The position numbers were made by a program, and so were the translations under genes. Of a stretch of DNA of 64,000 bases, positions 8,112 through 16,020 are shown one piece after another. The notes under the pieces are model-generated. The model was not told the origin of the DNA. It worked only from the letters and a program-made list of their open reading frames with translations, and made no database searches. Source of the stretch: Polyangiaceae bacterium (GTDB taxonomy: Bacteria; Myxococcota_A; Polyangia; Polyangiales; Polyangiaceae); assembly GCA_947475525.1 (NCBI GenBank), contig CANJMI010000006.1, positions 1 through 64,000 of the forward strand, in the 5' to 3' direction. Position 1 is the first letter of the stretch. The number at the start of each line of letters is the position of its first letter.

Positions 8112-9656
8112 CTAGAGGCCGAGGCGGTACTGAAATCCGAGAGAGGCCATCGGCCCGCCTATCGTGATGTCCTCGCTCGTCGTGTAGGCGGGGCTGTTGG
8201 TTGTCGCGTCTGCCGTGACGGTGACCTCACGCGAACCCCACACGGCGGCGCCGCCGGCCGCGACCGAGAGGGCAAGCGAGCCTGCGTCTCCGCGACCGAT
8301 GAGCCAGGTGTGCACCCCCAAGGCGCCGTACGCGTAGCCCATGAAGCCGCCGCCACCTTCGGCGAAAAGATCGGTCGATTGCATCAGCGGAATGCTGAGC
8401 TTGCCGGTGGTCGCGCCATAGATGAACCCGGCCTCGCCGGTCGGTTTCTTGTGGTAGAGGAGCACGTTGACGAGCGAAAAATTGAGGCCATCGCGTGCGC
8501 CGAGTCGGATCACTTGTCCGAGTGAAAACGCGGTCTTTGTCTTCTGCGTGGCGGTCGTCGTGGTCGCCCCGCCCGCGGTCTCGTCGAACGCCTTGCCGTA
8601 TCCGAGGATCGCGTCGAGGTCCCCGTTTACCGCGCTGACGCCGACACCGAGGCCGACCGCGAATGGGCGGGCATCGTAGCCGGCCTCCGCGAGCACGCTC
8701 GTCGAGACGGTCGCGCCATCCTTTGTGCCGCCGAGGCCGAGTGGTTGCAGGCGCGCACCCGCGAAATAGCCGCGCCCGAGGTAGGTGGCCGAGCCGTCGA
8801 TCAGCACGCCGCCGCCGAGGGGCGTGCCGACGTTGACGAGCGGGCGAAGCGTGCCTGAGAAATCGATGAGGCCGGAAAGCCGTCGCGGAAAAACGAGGCT
8901 CTCCGACTCGTCTACTTTCGCTCGTTCCACCGCATCGCCGACAACGACCCTCGCCCCCCTCGCGACCTCCCCAAGGCACGAGTGCTCGCGCACGGCGATC
9001 ACCTCGACTACGGCCACGCGCTCGCGGTTGACGTAATCGCCCCGCGACTCGACTACGGCTTGCAGCCGAAACACGCTCAGGCGGTCGCCCACCACCACGC
9101 CTTCGGCTCGCCCCGCGTCGATCTCGACTTCACCCGGGGACGTGCCAACGACGGCCATCGCGCGAACGACGGCGCGCGCTTGCGGCGGCTCGGGGGTCGG
9201 TATCCGCGGCATCTGCGGCGTCTCCATCATCGACGGTGCGGCGACAACTCCGGCCTCCGCTGACGGCGCCGGGACCGCGCGTCGTGTTTCGATTTCCATC
9301 CACGTTTCCGAGCCGACGTCGTGAAATCCGGTGACCTTTCCTTCGATGCCGCTTGCTCGCGCGACGAGCTTCGGCGCATTCGGCGCGGTCACGTCGTACT
9401 GCGCGGCACCTGCGCGGCCGAGGGCGACGTAAAGACGGTTGCCGACAAGGTGCACGGCCTCGACGCCGGCCGGGACAACGACGAACCGTGCGTCTCCGCT
9501 GACGAGGACGGCCGCGCCGTTGTCGATTTTCGCGGTGAGCGGGACTGCCACTGCGGTCGTCGTCGGCGGGGCGGTCGGCGGGGCGTCATCGGCGAGCGCG
9601 GGGGTGCTGAGTCCAACGGCAACGATCCCGAAACAGGCGGTCCATGCGTACTTCAT
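8112..9656 (-). CDS. Exported protein, possible outer-membrane barrel with an N-terminal beta domain
   Basis: A 514-residue protein with a signal peptide (cleavage near ALADD, residue 22). Residues 30-135 look like short beta blade repeats (DARFVVVPAGVEAVHLVGNRLYVA, split over several strands). Residues about 165-245 contain VEIDAGRAEGVVVGDRLSVF, which resembles the FlgT C-terminal/LysM-like fold that recurs in outer-membrane proteins. The last 240 residues are glycine-rich alternating strands ending in GFQYRLGL, consistent with a beta-barrel. I do not recognise a named family. It converges with mqo across a 17-base gap and is divergent from the lipoprotein gene at 9755. Confidence 0.75.
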   Translation of the reverse strand: MKYAWTACFGIVAVGLSTPALADDAPPTAPPTTTAVAVPLTAKIDNGAAVLVSGDARFVVVPAGVEAVHLVGNRLYVALGRAGAAQYDVTAPNAPKLVARASGIEGKVTGFHDVGSETWMEIETRRAVPAPSAEAGVVAAPSMMETPQMPRIPTPEPPQARAVVRAMAVVGTSPGEVEIDAGRAEGVVVGDRLSVFRLQAVVESRGDYVNRERVAVVEVIAVREHSCLGEVARGARVVVGDAVERAKVDESESLVFPRRLSGLIDFSGTLRPLVNVGTPLGGGVLIDGSATYLGRGYFAGARLQPLGLGGTKDGATVSTSVLAEAGYDARPFAVGLGVGVSAVNGDLDAILGYGKAFDETAGGATTTTATQKTKTAFSLGQVIRLGARDGLNFSLVNVLLYHKKPTGEAGFIYGATTGKLSIPLMQSTDLFAEGGGGFMGYAYGALGVHTWLIGRGDAGSLALSVAAGGAAVWGSREVTVTADATTNSPAYTTSEDITIGGPMASLGFQYRLGL

Positions 9657-9742
9657 CTAATGCTCTCCGGAGCGGGTGAACGCGCCGACGTCGACGCTCC
9701 CTGCGGGTTGGTATGCTAGGCGAACACGTTGCGGTTTTGGGG

Positions 9743-9748
9743 TAGAAT
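9743..9748 (+). promoter_or_regulatory. -10 box TAGAAT predicting a leaderless transcript
   Basis: TAGAAT is five of six to the TATAAT consensus and ends exactly 6 bases before ATG 9755. The transcript would therefore start at the A of the start codon. No ribosome-binding site is present, and no clear -35 is seen. Confidence 0.55.
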
Positions 9749-9754
9749 TAGCGT

Positions 9755-11239
9755 ATGACGTTTCGACTTCCGGTGTCGGGTTGGGTGGTGGGGGCGACCT
9801 GCGCCGTTGTGCTGACGGGCGCGTGCACCTCGCTCCTCGGTTCCTTCGAGGAGGCACCTGCCGTAGCGGTGACCTCGACGTCGGGGACAGGCGGAGCCGC
9901 GAGCTCTGGCGTAGGCGGCGTAGGTGGCGCGGGTCAAGGCGGCGCTGGCGGCGCGGAGCCGGTGACCGTGTTCGGCTGCGGCTGGGCCAACCCGTCGCAC
10001 CAGCCGCTTGGGATGCCGTCGAACTCCACAGTGGCTGTCGAGTCGGTCCACATCGTGTCCCGCAGCAGCGCGAAGGCGCGCGTTGTCGTCACCGAGTTCA
10101 ATTCGGTCACTTCGATGCGGTCGATGGCTATCTACGGACCGGGCAGTTCTTACTTCGCTTATCCGAAGGATTTCGAAGGAATCCTCGATGTCGGTCGGCT
10201 CGGGCCAAGCTCGATTGGCATCTTGATTTCCACGAGAAACGCCAATCAGGTCTACGGGGTGGCGATGCTCGAGGTCCCCGATTCACCCGAGACCCCCGCG
10301 GCTGCCGATGTGAAGACGACGACCGTGGTACCTCCCACGGGGTGGCCGGTGGACGGGGCTCCCGGCGCGATGCCTGGCAAGTTCGACGGGCGTTTCGTCG
10401 TCACCGATAGCCAAGTGGGTAGTTGGGCGATCGACTACGCGCTCGGTTACCGCACCGGAGCGGGCGCCTACGTTGCGACGTTCGGCCACACGAAAAACAC
10501 GGCGCAAGGCTCGCAGCCTTTCGTGATCACGCCACCTGGTTACGCAAGCACCGAGCAGGACATTCAGCTCAACACTAGGCTCTTGCACATTCCGGCGGCG
10601 AATGCGCCGAGCGGAAAGTCGACGACGTACGTCTACCTAGGCAATCCGTCGCCAAACTCGAAAAATGCTGAGTTCGCGGCCGATGCGTCGACCAAAGGTT
10701 TCGTCACTCCGCGCGACCTGGGCCTCGCGGCCGTCGTTGGGATGATGGGTCGTCCCGACGGATTCAACGTCGCTCTGGCGACCGTTGGGAACAAGCTCGG
10801 CGTCCACACGTACAAGCTTCCGTTCGCGAAGCTCGGCAACTTCACCCTCGATGATGTGCCGACGACGGTCACCTTGAACGGCTTCGGCTACATTCCGGTT
10901 GGCGAAACGGCGGTCGATTGGTTCGGTGACGTCTTCACGTTGATTGGGGCCGGCCAGTTTCTCAACGAGGGGGTGGCTCCACTCAAGTTCGCATTCTTCG
11001 ATGCGGCTGCGCGCGAGCGGGGGCACGGAGAGCTACCGTTCACCGGTAATCTCGAAGTTGGGACGACTCGGCTTTCGGTCAATCGAGTCTCGGCGACGAG
11101 CTCCGACACGTCGGGGGATGCGTTGATGCGCGAGTTCGAAGTCGCGTGGATCGAGCGACAGAAGTCGATGATGGGAGCGTCGTTCGATGTCGTTTATTAC
11201 GACCGCCTGAAGTGCGTCGCGAGCGAACCTAACCCGTAA
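9755..11239 (+). CDS. Predicted lipoprotein of unknown function
   Basis: A 494-residue protein with a type II signal peptide and lipobox LTGAC. A linker of Gly/Ala/Ser (GVGGVGGAGQGGAGGAE) ends near residue 68. The remaining 420 residues contain repeated beta-strand patterns such as SSIGILISTRNANQVYG and DGRFVVTDSQVGSWAIDYA, suggesting a propeller-like fold, with no catalytic motif I can name. It is probably exported and anchored in the outer membrane. TAGAAT lies 6 bases before the ATG, so its mRNA may be leaderless. Its stop overlaps the convergent hutD stop by 11 bases. Confidence 0.85.
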   Translation: MTFRLPVSGWVVGATCAVVLTGACTSLLGSFEEAPAVAVTSTSGTGGAASSGVGGVGGAGQGGAGGAEPVTVFGCGWANPSHQPLGMPSNSTVAVESVHIVSRSSAKARVVVTEFNSVTSMRSMAIYGPGSSYFAYPKDFEGILDVGRLGPSSIGILISTRNANQVYGVAMLEVPDSPETPAAADVKTTTVVPPTGWPVDGAPGAMPGKFDGRFVVTDSQVGSWAIDYALGYRTGAGAYVATFGHTKNTAQGSQPFVITPPGYASTEQDIQLNTRLLHIPAANAPSGKSTTYVYLGNPSPNSKNAEFAADASTKGFVTPRDLGLAAVVGMMGRPDGFNVALATVGNKLGVHTYKLPFAKLGNFTLDDVPTTVTLNGFGYIPVGETAVDWFGDVFTLIGAGQFLNEGVAPLKFAFFDAAARERGHGELPFTGNLEVGTTRLSVNRVSATSSDTSGDALMREFEVAWIERQKSMMGASFDVVYYDRLKCVASEPNP

Positions 11240-11783
11240 AGACGGCGCCGATCGCGCGGCCGAGGGTCTGCACGCGGAGGGTCATCGGGCGGTCGGTGAT
11301 CAAGGTCTCGCCGCGGTTGATTGAGACGCGGCGCATGGCCACGCCGTCGATGCTGAGCGCGCCGTCGTATGCGTGAACGACCACGGTGTCGCCGCGGAGT
11401 TCGTGGGTGCCCGCGAGCAGCAAATGCACGTCGCCTCGCCAGCGTCCGCGGACCACCATGACGTTCGCATCGCGCACTCCTGGACCGCACGGAATGCCAA
11501 CTGTTGGATTGTCGCCGGGGAACGCGAGCCCGCGACCAGCACGGGGCACCTCGCAGCGCGAACCGGGGCTTTCGAGCACGAGGCCAGCGCCTTCGAGCAG
11601 CACGATCGAGCGGTCAATGCCTGGGTATTCGGAGAACGGTCCCGCCTCTGGGACGTCCGCCAAAGAGAGCCGCCACGTCCACGCGCCCCCAACTGTGGCC
11701 GCATCCGTCGCAAGCTCGAGCGTCGAGCCGCGCCCGTTTTTCCAGGGAACGCGGCGTGGGTGGTCGAAAGGTAGGATGCGCAT
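11229..11783 (-). CDS. hutD: HutD/Ves family protein (cupin-like)
   Basis: A 184-residue protein of the HutD/Ves family. It begins MRILPFDHPRRVPWKNGRG, the family hallmark WKNGRGST, and continues with TWRLSLADVPEAGPFSEYPGIDR and ...RSIVLLEGAGLVL. The fold is a double-stranded beta-helix. In pseudomonads HutD is linked to histidine utilisation, and in E. coli Ves is a stress-related protein of unclear role; no hut gene lies nearby here. The reading frame stays open upstream to 12752, but that part is antisense to trmO, so ATG 11783 is the start. Confidence 0.88.
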   Translation of the reverse strand: MRILPFDHPRRVPWKNGRGSTLELATDAATVGGAWTWRLSLADVPEAGPFSEYPGIDRSIVLLEGAGLVLESPGSRCEVPRAGRGLAFPGDNPTVGIPCGPGVRDANVMVVRGRWRGDVHLLLAGTHELRGDTVVVHAYDGALSIDGVAMRRVSINRGETLITDRPMTLRVQTLGRAIGAVFTG

Positions 11784-11810
11784 CGGGAGCTCGGCCGCAT
11801 TGTGCCGGGG

Positions 11811-11840
11811 TTGACGTCCTCGTGCCACTGCGCGACAAAT
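11811..11840 (+). promoter_or_regulatory. Possible promoter of trmO
   Basis: TTGACG (11811-11816), five of six to the -35 consensus, is separated by 18 bases from ACAAAT (11835-11840), a weak -10. The box ends 9 bases before ATG 11850. The weak -10 keeps confidence low. Confidence 0.35.
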
Positions 11841-11849
11841 CGAGGCCGG

Positions 11850-12680
11850 ATGGATCGCTCCGAGCTCGTCCTGCGACCGATCGGCGTTGCGCGCACACCG
11901 TTCGTCGAGCGCGTGGAAGCGCCGCGGCAACCACGAGCGGCGGCAGGCGTTGAAGGTCGAATCGAGCTTCATGCCGGGCATCATTTCGAAGATGCGCTCG
12001 CCGACCTCGAGGGTTGGCAATACGTGTGGATCCTGTTCTGGTTTCACGCGAACGAGGGCTGGCGTCCGAAGGTGTTGCCGCCTCGCTCGAGCACGCGGAG
12101 GGGGGTGTTCGCGACGCGCTCGCCGCACCGGCCGAATCCGCTTGGCCTCAGCGTCGTCGAGCTCGTGCGGGTAGAGGGTCTCACGGTCCACGTACGCGAT
12201 GTCGACTTGCTCGATGGAACGCCCGTGCTCGACATCAAACCCTACGTGCCCTGGGCCGACGCGATCCCGAATGCGCGCACAGGTTGGCTCGACGATGAAG
12301 GAGAAGTCCGCGCATCTGCACCGGACTCGTTGGCCGAAAGACCGCGCGATCCCGTGCCTCAATGGGAGGTTGTTTTCGTCGCCCGGGCGCTCGCACAACT
12401 CGCGTATCTTTGCACGCTGGGCCTCGACGTCGAGGCCTCCGTGCGGGCCGTCCTCGTCCTCGGACCCCAGCCTCACGCGTACCGGCGCATTCGCGTCGAG
12501 GGTGATGGAACGCGGCGCCTCGCGCTCAAAGAGTGGCGCTACCGGTTTCGCGTGGAGGGCCGCACGATCGAGGTGTTCGATGTCGAGAGCGGCTACCGCC
12601 CGAAGGACCTCGAGCGTGGCGCCCCCGAGCTTGAAGCGCATCGCGCGTTCGCCGTGGCATTCGGCACCAAGCCTGCGTGA
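11850..12680 (+). CDS. trmO: tRNA (N6-threonylcarbamoyladenosine(37)-N6)-methyltransferase TrmO
   Basis: A 276-residue SAM-dependent enzyme that N6-methylates t6A37 in tRNA-Thr reading ACC/ACY codons. Family motifs are LRPIGVARTPF at the N-terminus, DLEGWQYVWILFWFH, the SAM-site signature SPHRPNPLGLSVVEL, and DVDLLDGTPVLDIKPYVPWADA. The first 160 residues form the TrmO beta-barrel. The C-terminal part (about 190-276) is an extension with RRLALKEWRYRF and YRPKDLERG that resembles the second domain of longer homologues. Start 11850 follows GAGG and leaves the family N-terminus intact; in-frame codons upstream to 11802 are probably not used. Confidence 0.93.
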   Translation: MDRSELVLRPIGVARTPFVERVEAPRQPRAAAGVEGRIELHAGHHFEDALADLEGWQYVWILFWFHANEGWRPKVLPPRSSTRRGVFATRSPHRPNPLGLSVVELVRVEGLTVHVRDVDLLDGTPVLDIKPYVPWADAIPNARTGWLDDEGEVRASAPDSLAERPRDPVPQWEVVFVARALAQLAYLCTLGLDVEASVRAVLVLGPQPHAYRRIRVEGDGTRRLALKEWRYRFRVEGRTIEVFDVESGYRPKDLERGAPELEAHRAFAVAFGTKPA

Positions 12681-12757
12681 GGAGCCTGGTCGCGGCCGAA
12701 GGATGCGAGCTCCGCGCCAGGGCCAGGCCGAAAACTGAATTCGGGTCTTCAACGAAG

Positions 12758-12787
12758 TTAACGACCGCCCGCCAGGTCGTGTACTTT
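12758..12787 (+). promoter_or_regulatory. Candidate promoter for the OmpA-TSP3 gene
   Basis: TTAACG (12758-12763), 18 bases, then TACTTT (12782-12787). The predicted transcription start is near 12794, immediately before a perfect palindrome, giving a leader of about 65 bases with an AAGGA ribosome-binding site. Confidence 0.45.
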
Positions 12788-12794
12788 CCCGGGG

Positions 12795-12810
12795 AGCGTG
12801 AGTTCACGCT
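12795..12810. promoter_or_regulatory. Palindrome AGCGTGAGTTCACGCT, possible operator
   Basis: Two 7-base arms (AGCGTGA / TCACGCT) flank a 2-base centre, placed directly after the predicted transcription start. The 2-base loop is too short for a terminator hairpin, so a dimeric repressor site is more plausible. Confidence 0.4.
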
Positions 12811-12858
12811 TTCGATGGCGCGCGCAGCGGCTTGGCCGCCATCCGGCAAGGACAACAC

Positions 12859-14571
12859 GTGAACCCCAAGCAAACGACCTCATTCCGCTGGCTCACCTTC
12901 GCCGGAGCGTGCGCGCTGTCCTCGAACGCGACCGCGCAACAAGCCGTGATGTCGCGTTATGCGACGCCCGCTGCGGGTGACGCGTTCTTCTCGGTGTACG
13001 GCGCGAATGTCGGCGGCCACTTGGTGCCTCGCGCTCAGCTGACCTTCGACTACGAGCGTCGGGCGTTCGTTCTGACCGATGCGGCCGGCAAGGAGCTCGC
13101 CGTTCCTTCGGCCCAGCGTTCCTTGTTGCACGCGGCCGTGTCCTTCAGCATCGCGAGGCGGGTGCTCGTCACCGCGGACGTGCCCTTCGCGCTGAGCCAG
13201 TCGGGCGACACGGTTGCATTCGGCACCGCAAGCACGCTTGCAGCGACGCAGGGCTCGGCGATCGGGGAGCTGCGGCTTGGCGCGCGCGTTCGTCTCTTCG
13301 GTGGCTCCGAGGACCCGCTCCAACTCGCACTCGGCGGCTTTGTTTACCTCCCCACGGCCACCGACGCGTGGGGCGGAGAAGGCTACACGCACGCGCAGCC
13401 GACCATGCAATTGGGTGGGCGCTTCAAGCTTCTGCGCTACGGCGCGCACCTGGGAGCGCACCTGCGTCCATCGGAAGATCCAACGAGCCTCACGTATGGC
13501 GCGGCACTGGGTCTCTCGCTCCTCGACGACGCGCTGCTGATCGGGCCTGAAGTTCAAGGGAGCTTCGATGTCACCGACGGCGTGCCCATCGGTGGCGTGC
13601 TCGACTTGTCATCGGGCGCGGGAGGCGAGGTCATCGTCGGCGGTCAGTACCGTTTTTTGAAACATTTCGTCGCTGGCATTGCCGGCGGCAGCGGTTTCTC
13701 GACCGCCATCGGTACGCCCGAGGTTCGCGGGCTCGTGCGCTTCGGCTACGTGCCGGTGAGCGCTGACGCCGGTGCCGAGCCGCCCCCTCCGCTCGATTCC
13801 GACGGCGATGGCTTCTTTGACCCGAAGGACGCGTGCCCCGCAAAGCCCGGCATCGCGTCCGTCGATCCTGCGAAGAACGGCTGCCCCCCGCCGCCCGCTG
13901 ACCGAGACGGTGACTCGTTTCCTGACAAGGCGGACGCGTGCGCGGACGTTCCGGGTGTCGCGAACAGCGATCCGAAGAAGAGCGGATGCCCAGCGGATAC
14001 CGACGAAGACGGCACCTACGATGCCGACGACGGTTGCCCGTCCGAGGCGGGGTCCAAGGACACGAAGGGGGACGATCGCGGTTGCCCAGACAAAGACAAG
14101 GACACCATCGCCGACCGCAGCGACGCATGCGCCGGAGTGTTTGGTTTCCCGAACGCGAACGCGAAGCGGCACGGCTGCCCGCGCGCAGAGATCAACGCCA
14201 AAGAAATCGTCATCAACCAACGCATCGAGTTCGAGACCGATAAGACGACGATTCTCGAGGAGAGCTTCCCCATCCTCGACGCGGTCGCCGCGCTTTTGGA
14301 GGAGAACCCAGACGTCACGTTGCTCGAGGTGCAGGGCCATGCCGACGATGCGGGCGAGATGTTCAAAAACATTCTCCTCTCGCACAACCGAGCCAAAGCG
14401 GTGGCCGAAGGGATTGCCACGCGCGGGGTCTCGCGTGCGCGACTGACGCCGAAGGGCTACGGCTCCACCAGGCCCATCGAGAGCGGCACCTCGGAGGATG
14501 CGCGCAAAAAGAACCGGCGGGTTGAGTTCAAGATTGTGCTCCGCAAGCCGGGCCAGACAAAAACGAACTAG
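12859..14571 (+). CDS. OmpA-family outer-membrane protein with thrombospondin type 3 repeats
   Basis: A 570-residue protein starting at GTG 12859, chosen because AAGGA (12849-12853) is 5 bases upstream; an in-frame ATG at 12832 lacks such a site. A signal peptide ends near NATAQQ. Residues about 30-305 are beta-strand rich and likely form a barrel. Four calcium-binding TSP3 repeats follow (DSDGDGFFDPKDACP, DRDGDSFPDKADACA, DTDEDGTYDADDGCP, DKDKDTIADRSDACA; residues about 310-440). The OmpA peptidoglycan-binding domain fills the C-terminus, with QGHADDAG and LLSHNRAKAV. The protein probably links outer membrane and peptidoglycan. It stands alone between trmO and a lipoprotein gene. Confidence 0.93.
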   Translation: MNPKQTTSFRWLTFAGACALSSNATAQQAVMSRYATPAAGDAFFSVYGANVGGHLVPRAQLTFDYERRAFVLTDAAGKELAVPSAQRSLLHAAVSFSIARRVLVTADVPFALSQSGDTVAFGTASTLAATQGSAIGELRLGARVRLFGGSEDPLQLALGGFVYLPTATDAWGGEGYTHAQPTMQLGGRFKLLRYGAHLGAHLRPSEDPTSLTYGAALGLSLLDDALLIGPEVQGSFDVTDGVPIGGVLDLSSGAGGEVIVGGQYRFLKHFVAGIAGGSGFSTAIGTPEVRGLVRFGYVPVSADAGAEPPPPLDSDGDGFFDPKDACPAKPGIASVDPAKNGCPPPPADRDGDSFPDKADACADVPGVANSDPKKSGCPADTDEDGTYDADDGCPSEAGSKDTKGDDRGCPDKDKDTIADRSDACAGVFGFPNANAKRHGCPRAEINAKEIVINQRIEFETDKTTILEESFPILDAVAALLEENPDVTLLEVQGHADDAGEMFKNILLSHNRAKAVAEGIATRGVSRARLTPKGYGSTRPIESGTSEDARKKNRRVEFKIVLRKPGQTKTN

Positions 14572-14609
14572 CGCGTGCGCTTACGGAGCCGCGCATCCTG
14601 GTCGATTCG

Positions 14610-14639
14610 TTGGATGAGAGCCGAGCGGAGGCGTACAAT
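14610..14639 (+). promoter_or_regulatory. Promoter TTGGAT-18-TACAAT, nearly leaderless
   Basis: TTGGAT (14610-14615) and TACAAT (14634-14639) are 18 bases apart. The -10 matches five of six consensus bases and ends 7 bases before ATG 14647, so the transcript should begin at or one base from the start codon. Confidence 0.55.
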
Positions 14640-14646
14640 TGGAGCC

Positions 14647-15360
14647 ATGCTTGGACAGCGTTCGGCGGTTTCACGTCTCGGGTTAACGGTGCTTGGCTTG
14701 GTGGCCTTTGCGTGTGGCACCCGGTCCGCGCTCGATACGCTGCCCGAAAACGAGCTGGTAAGCAGTCAGGGTGGCGCCGCGTCGAGCGTCGCGCAGGTGA
14801 GCAGCTCGCTCGTCACGGGGACGCCAACCGTAGGCGTTGGCGGCATGAACGCAACGGGCGCCGGAGGTGAGTTGGTCCCGCCCGACAGCGTGGCCGTCGT
14901 GGGTGTCGGAGGCTCGATGGCGACGACCAACAGCACCGTTACGAGCACCGCCGTCACGTCGAGTAGCGCGACGGTGGCATCGGGCGCTGGAGGCGGCGAC
15001 AGCGTCGTCGATTGCGGCAATCAGGTGTGCGCATTCGGAAGCGTGTGCTGCTTCAATGCGCAGAACCAAGACAATAACGAGTGTTCCGCGACGGGCATGT
15101 GCGGCAAGGGTTCGGTCCCGCTTGCGTGCATGGGCGCCATGGATTGCGCGTCGACCGAGCAATGCTGTGCGGTGTTTCAGCAATTCGGTCCGGGCCCCGA
15201 CGGCTACAAGGGCATCGCGTGCAAGGCTTCGTGCGACGAGCAAGGGCTAGGCAAGTTCGGCCTCGTGATGTGCAGCGACGAAGGTACCCCGTGTCCCGTC
15301 GGAACCGCGTGCAAGGCGAGTCAGGTCTTGCCGATGGGTTTCAAGGTCTGCGCGCCGTGA
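14647..15360 (+). CDS. Predicted Cys-rich lipoprotein
   Basis: A 237-residue protein with signal peptide and lipobox VAFAC. A long Ser/Thr/Gly/Val linker (residues about 35-120) is followed by a C-terminal domain rich in Cys pairs (CGNQVCAFGSVCC, CASTEQCCAVF, CKASCDEQ). This suggests a small disulfide-bonded extracellular module. This architecture recurs in myxobacterial secretomes, but I cannot give a function. ATG 14647 is preferred over the longer frame from 14575 because it starts the signal peptide and lies 7 bases after a strong -10 box. Confidence 0.85.
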   Translation: MLGQRSAVSRLGLTVLGLVAFACGTRSALDTLPENELVSSQGGAASSVAQVSSSLVTGTPTVGVGGMNATGAGGELVPPDSVAVVGVGGSMATTNSTVTSTAVTSSSATVASGAGGGDSVVDCGNQVCAFGSVCCFNAQNQDNNECSATGMCGKGSVPLACMGAMDCASTEQCCAVFQQFGPGPDGYKGIACKASCDEQGLGKFGLVMCSDEGTPCPVGTACKASQVLPMGFKVCAP

Positions 15361-15390
15361 GCTTATCTGCGTGGCCTACGGACGCCGTGC

Positions 15391-15957
15391 TCAGCGGCAG
15401 CAGCCGAAGCGTCTTCCAGGGCCGGCTCGGTCGCGCGTCGCCCAACGTCCGGGTGGCAGCTCTGCGGCGATGACGAAGACGAGCCGCGAGCCTTCATCCA
15501 CGTTCGTGACGTGAAAGGGGACGTCGTCGGCGCGGAACAGCAAGGCGTCGCCCGGGCGCAATGGAACCGTGTCGCCTTCGAGCCGCAGCTCGCCTCCTCG
15601 GGTCGCTTCGGTCACGACGAGCTCGAGGCGCACGTGCACGCGTCCCGGCACATTCGGTGGGAGGACCGCTGGGCCGAACGCGGCGCCCTCCGCGAGACGC
15701 TCGAAGCGGCATTGCCAATAGCCCTCGGGCGGCTCGCCGAGCAAGCCGAGGCCGCGCTGGGCGACACGTGCGCCGAGCATCCCGAGTTGGCGTTCCTCGA
15801 GTGGGCTCGCCGAGTGCCCTTGAAAACGATCGGACAGCTGCCATGGAACGCGGGCCGCGAGTGCGGTCAGCTCGCTGAGTGCGGCTTCGGACGCGAGGGC
15901 AGGGCTGAGCTTCATCGCGGGAGCGGGGACCTTTCGGAGTTTGGTTAAATCTAGCAT
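15391..15957 (-). CDS. Cupin-like protein (possibly 2-oxoglutarate oxygenase fold)
   Basis: About 188 residues. The C-terminal half has a jelly-roll pattern: GRVHVRLELVVTEATRGGEL, LRPGDALLFRADDVPFHVTNV, then SRLVFVIA. This is the way cupins and Fe/2OG oxygenases present a final His (VPFHVTN). I see no clear HxD/E...H triad in the right order, so metal binding is uncertain. The start is uncertain: the frame is open to ATG 16017, only 3 bases from the divergent start at 16021, which would leave no room for promoters; ATG 15957 or ATG 15915 is more plausible. It is divergent from the export operon. Confidence 0.65.
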   Translation of the reverse strand: MLDLTKLRKVPAPAMKLSPALASEAALSELTALAARVPWQLSDRFQGHSASPLEERQLGMLGARVAQRGLGLLGEPPEGYWQCRFERLAEGAAFGPAVLPPNVPGRVHVRLELVVTEATRGGELRLEGDTVPLRPGDALLFRADDVPFHVTNVDEGSRLVFVIAAELPPGRWATRDRAGPGRRFGCCR

Positions 15958-16007
15958 TAACGGCGCGTTTCGTGGCGATTCCGGCGTGCGTTCGGTGAAA
16001 GCGCGAC

Positions 16008-16013
16008 TAAACT
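16008..16013 (+). promoter_or_regulatory. -10 box TAAACT of the ABC export operon
   Basis: TAAACT ends 7 bases before GTG 16021 and there is no Shine-Dalgarno sequence, predicting a leaderless or near-leaderless operon mRNA. The box supports GTG 16021 as the start. Confidence 0.5.
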
Positions 16014-16020
16014 TCATCGG

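Noticed and set aside
9657-9754. A full -35/-10 promoter for the minus-strand gene at 9656
   Set aside because: No hexamer pair with 16-18 base spacing could be found upstream of ATG 9656.
11784-12752. Upstream extension of the hutD frame
   Set aside because: This stretch is antisense to trmO, which has strong family motifs; HutD homologues begin at the MRILPFDH segment.
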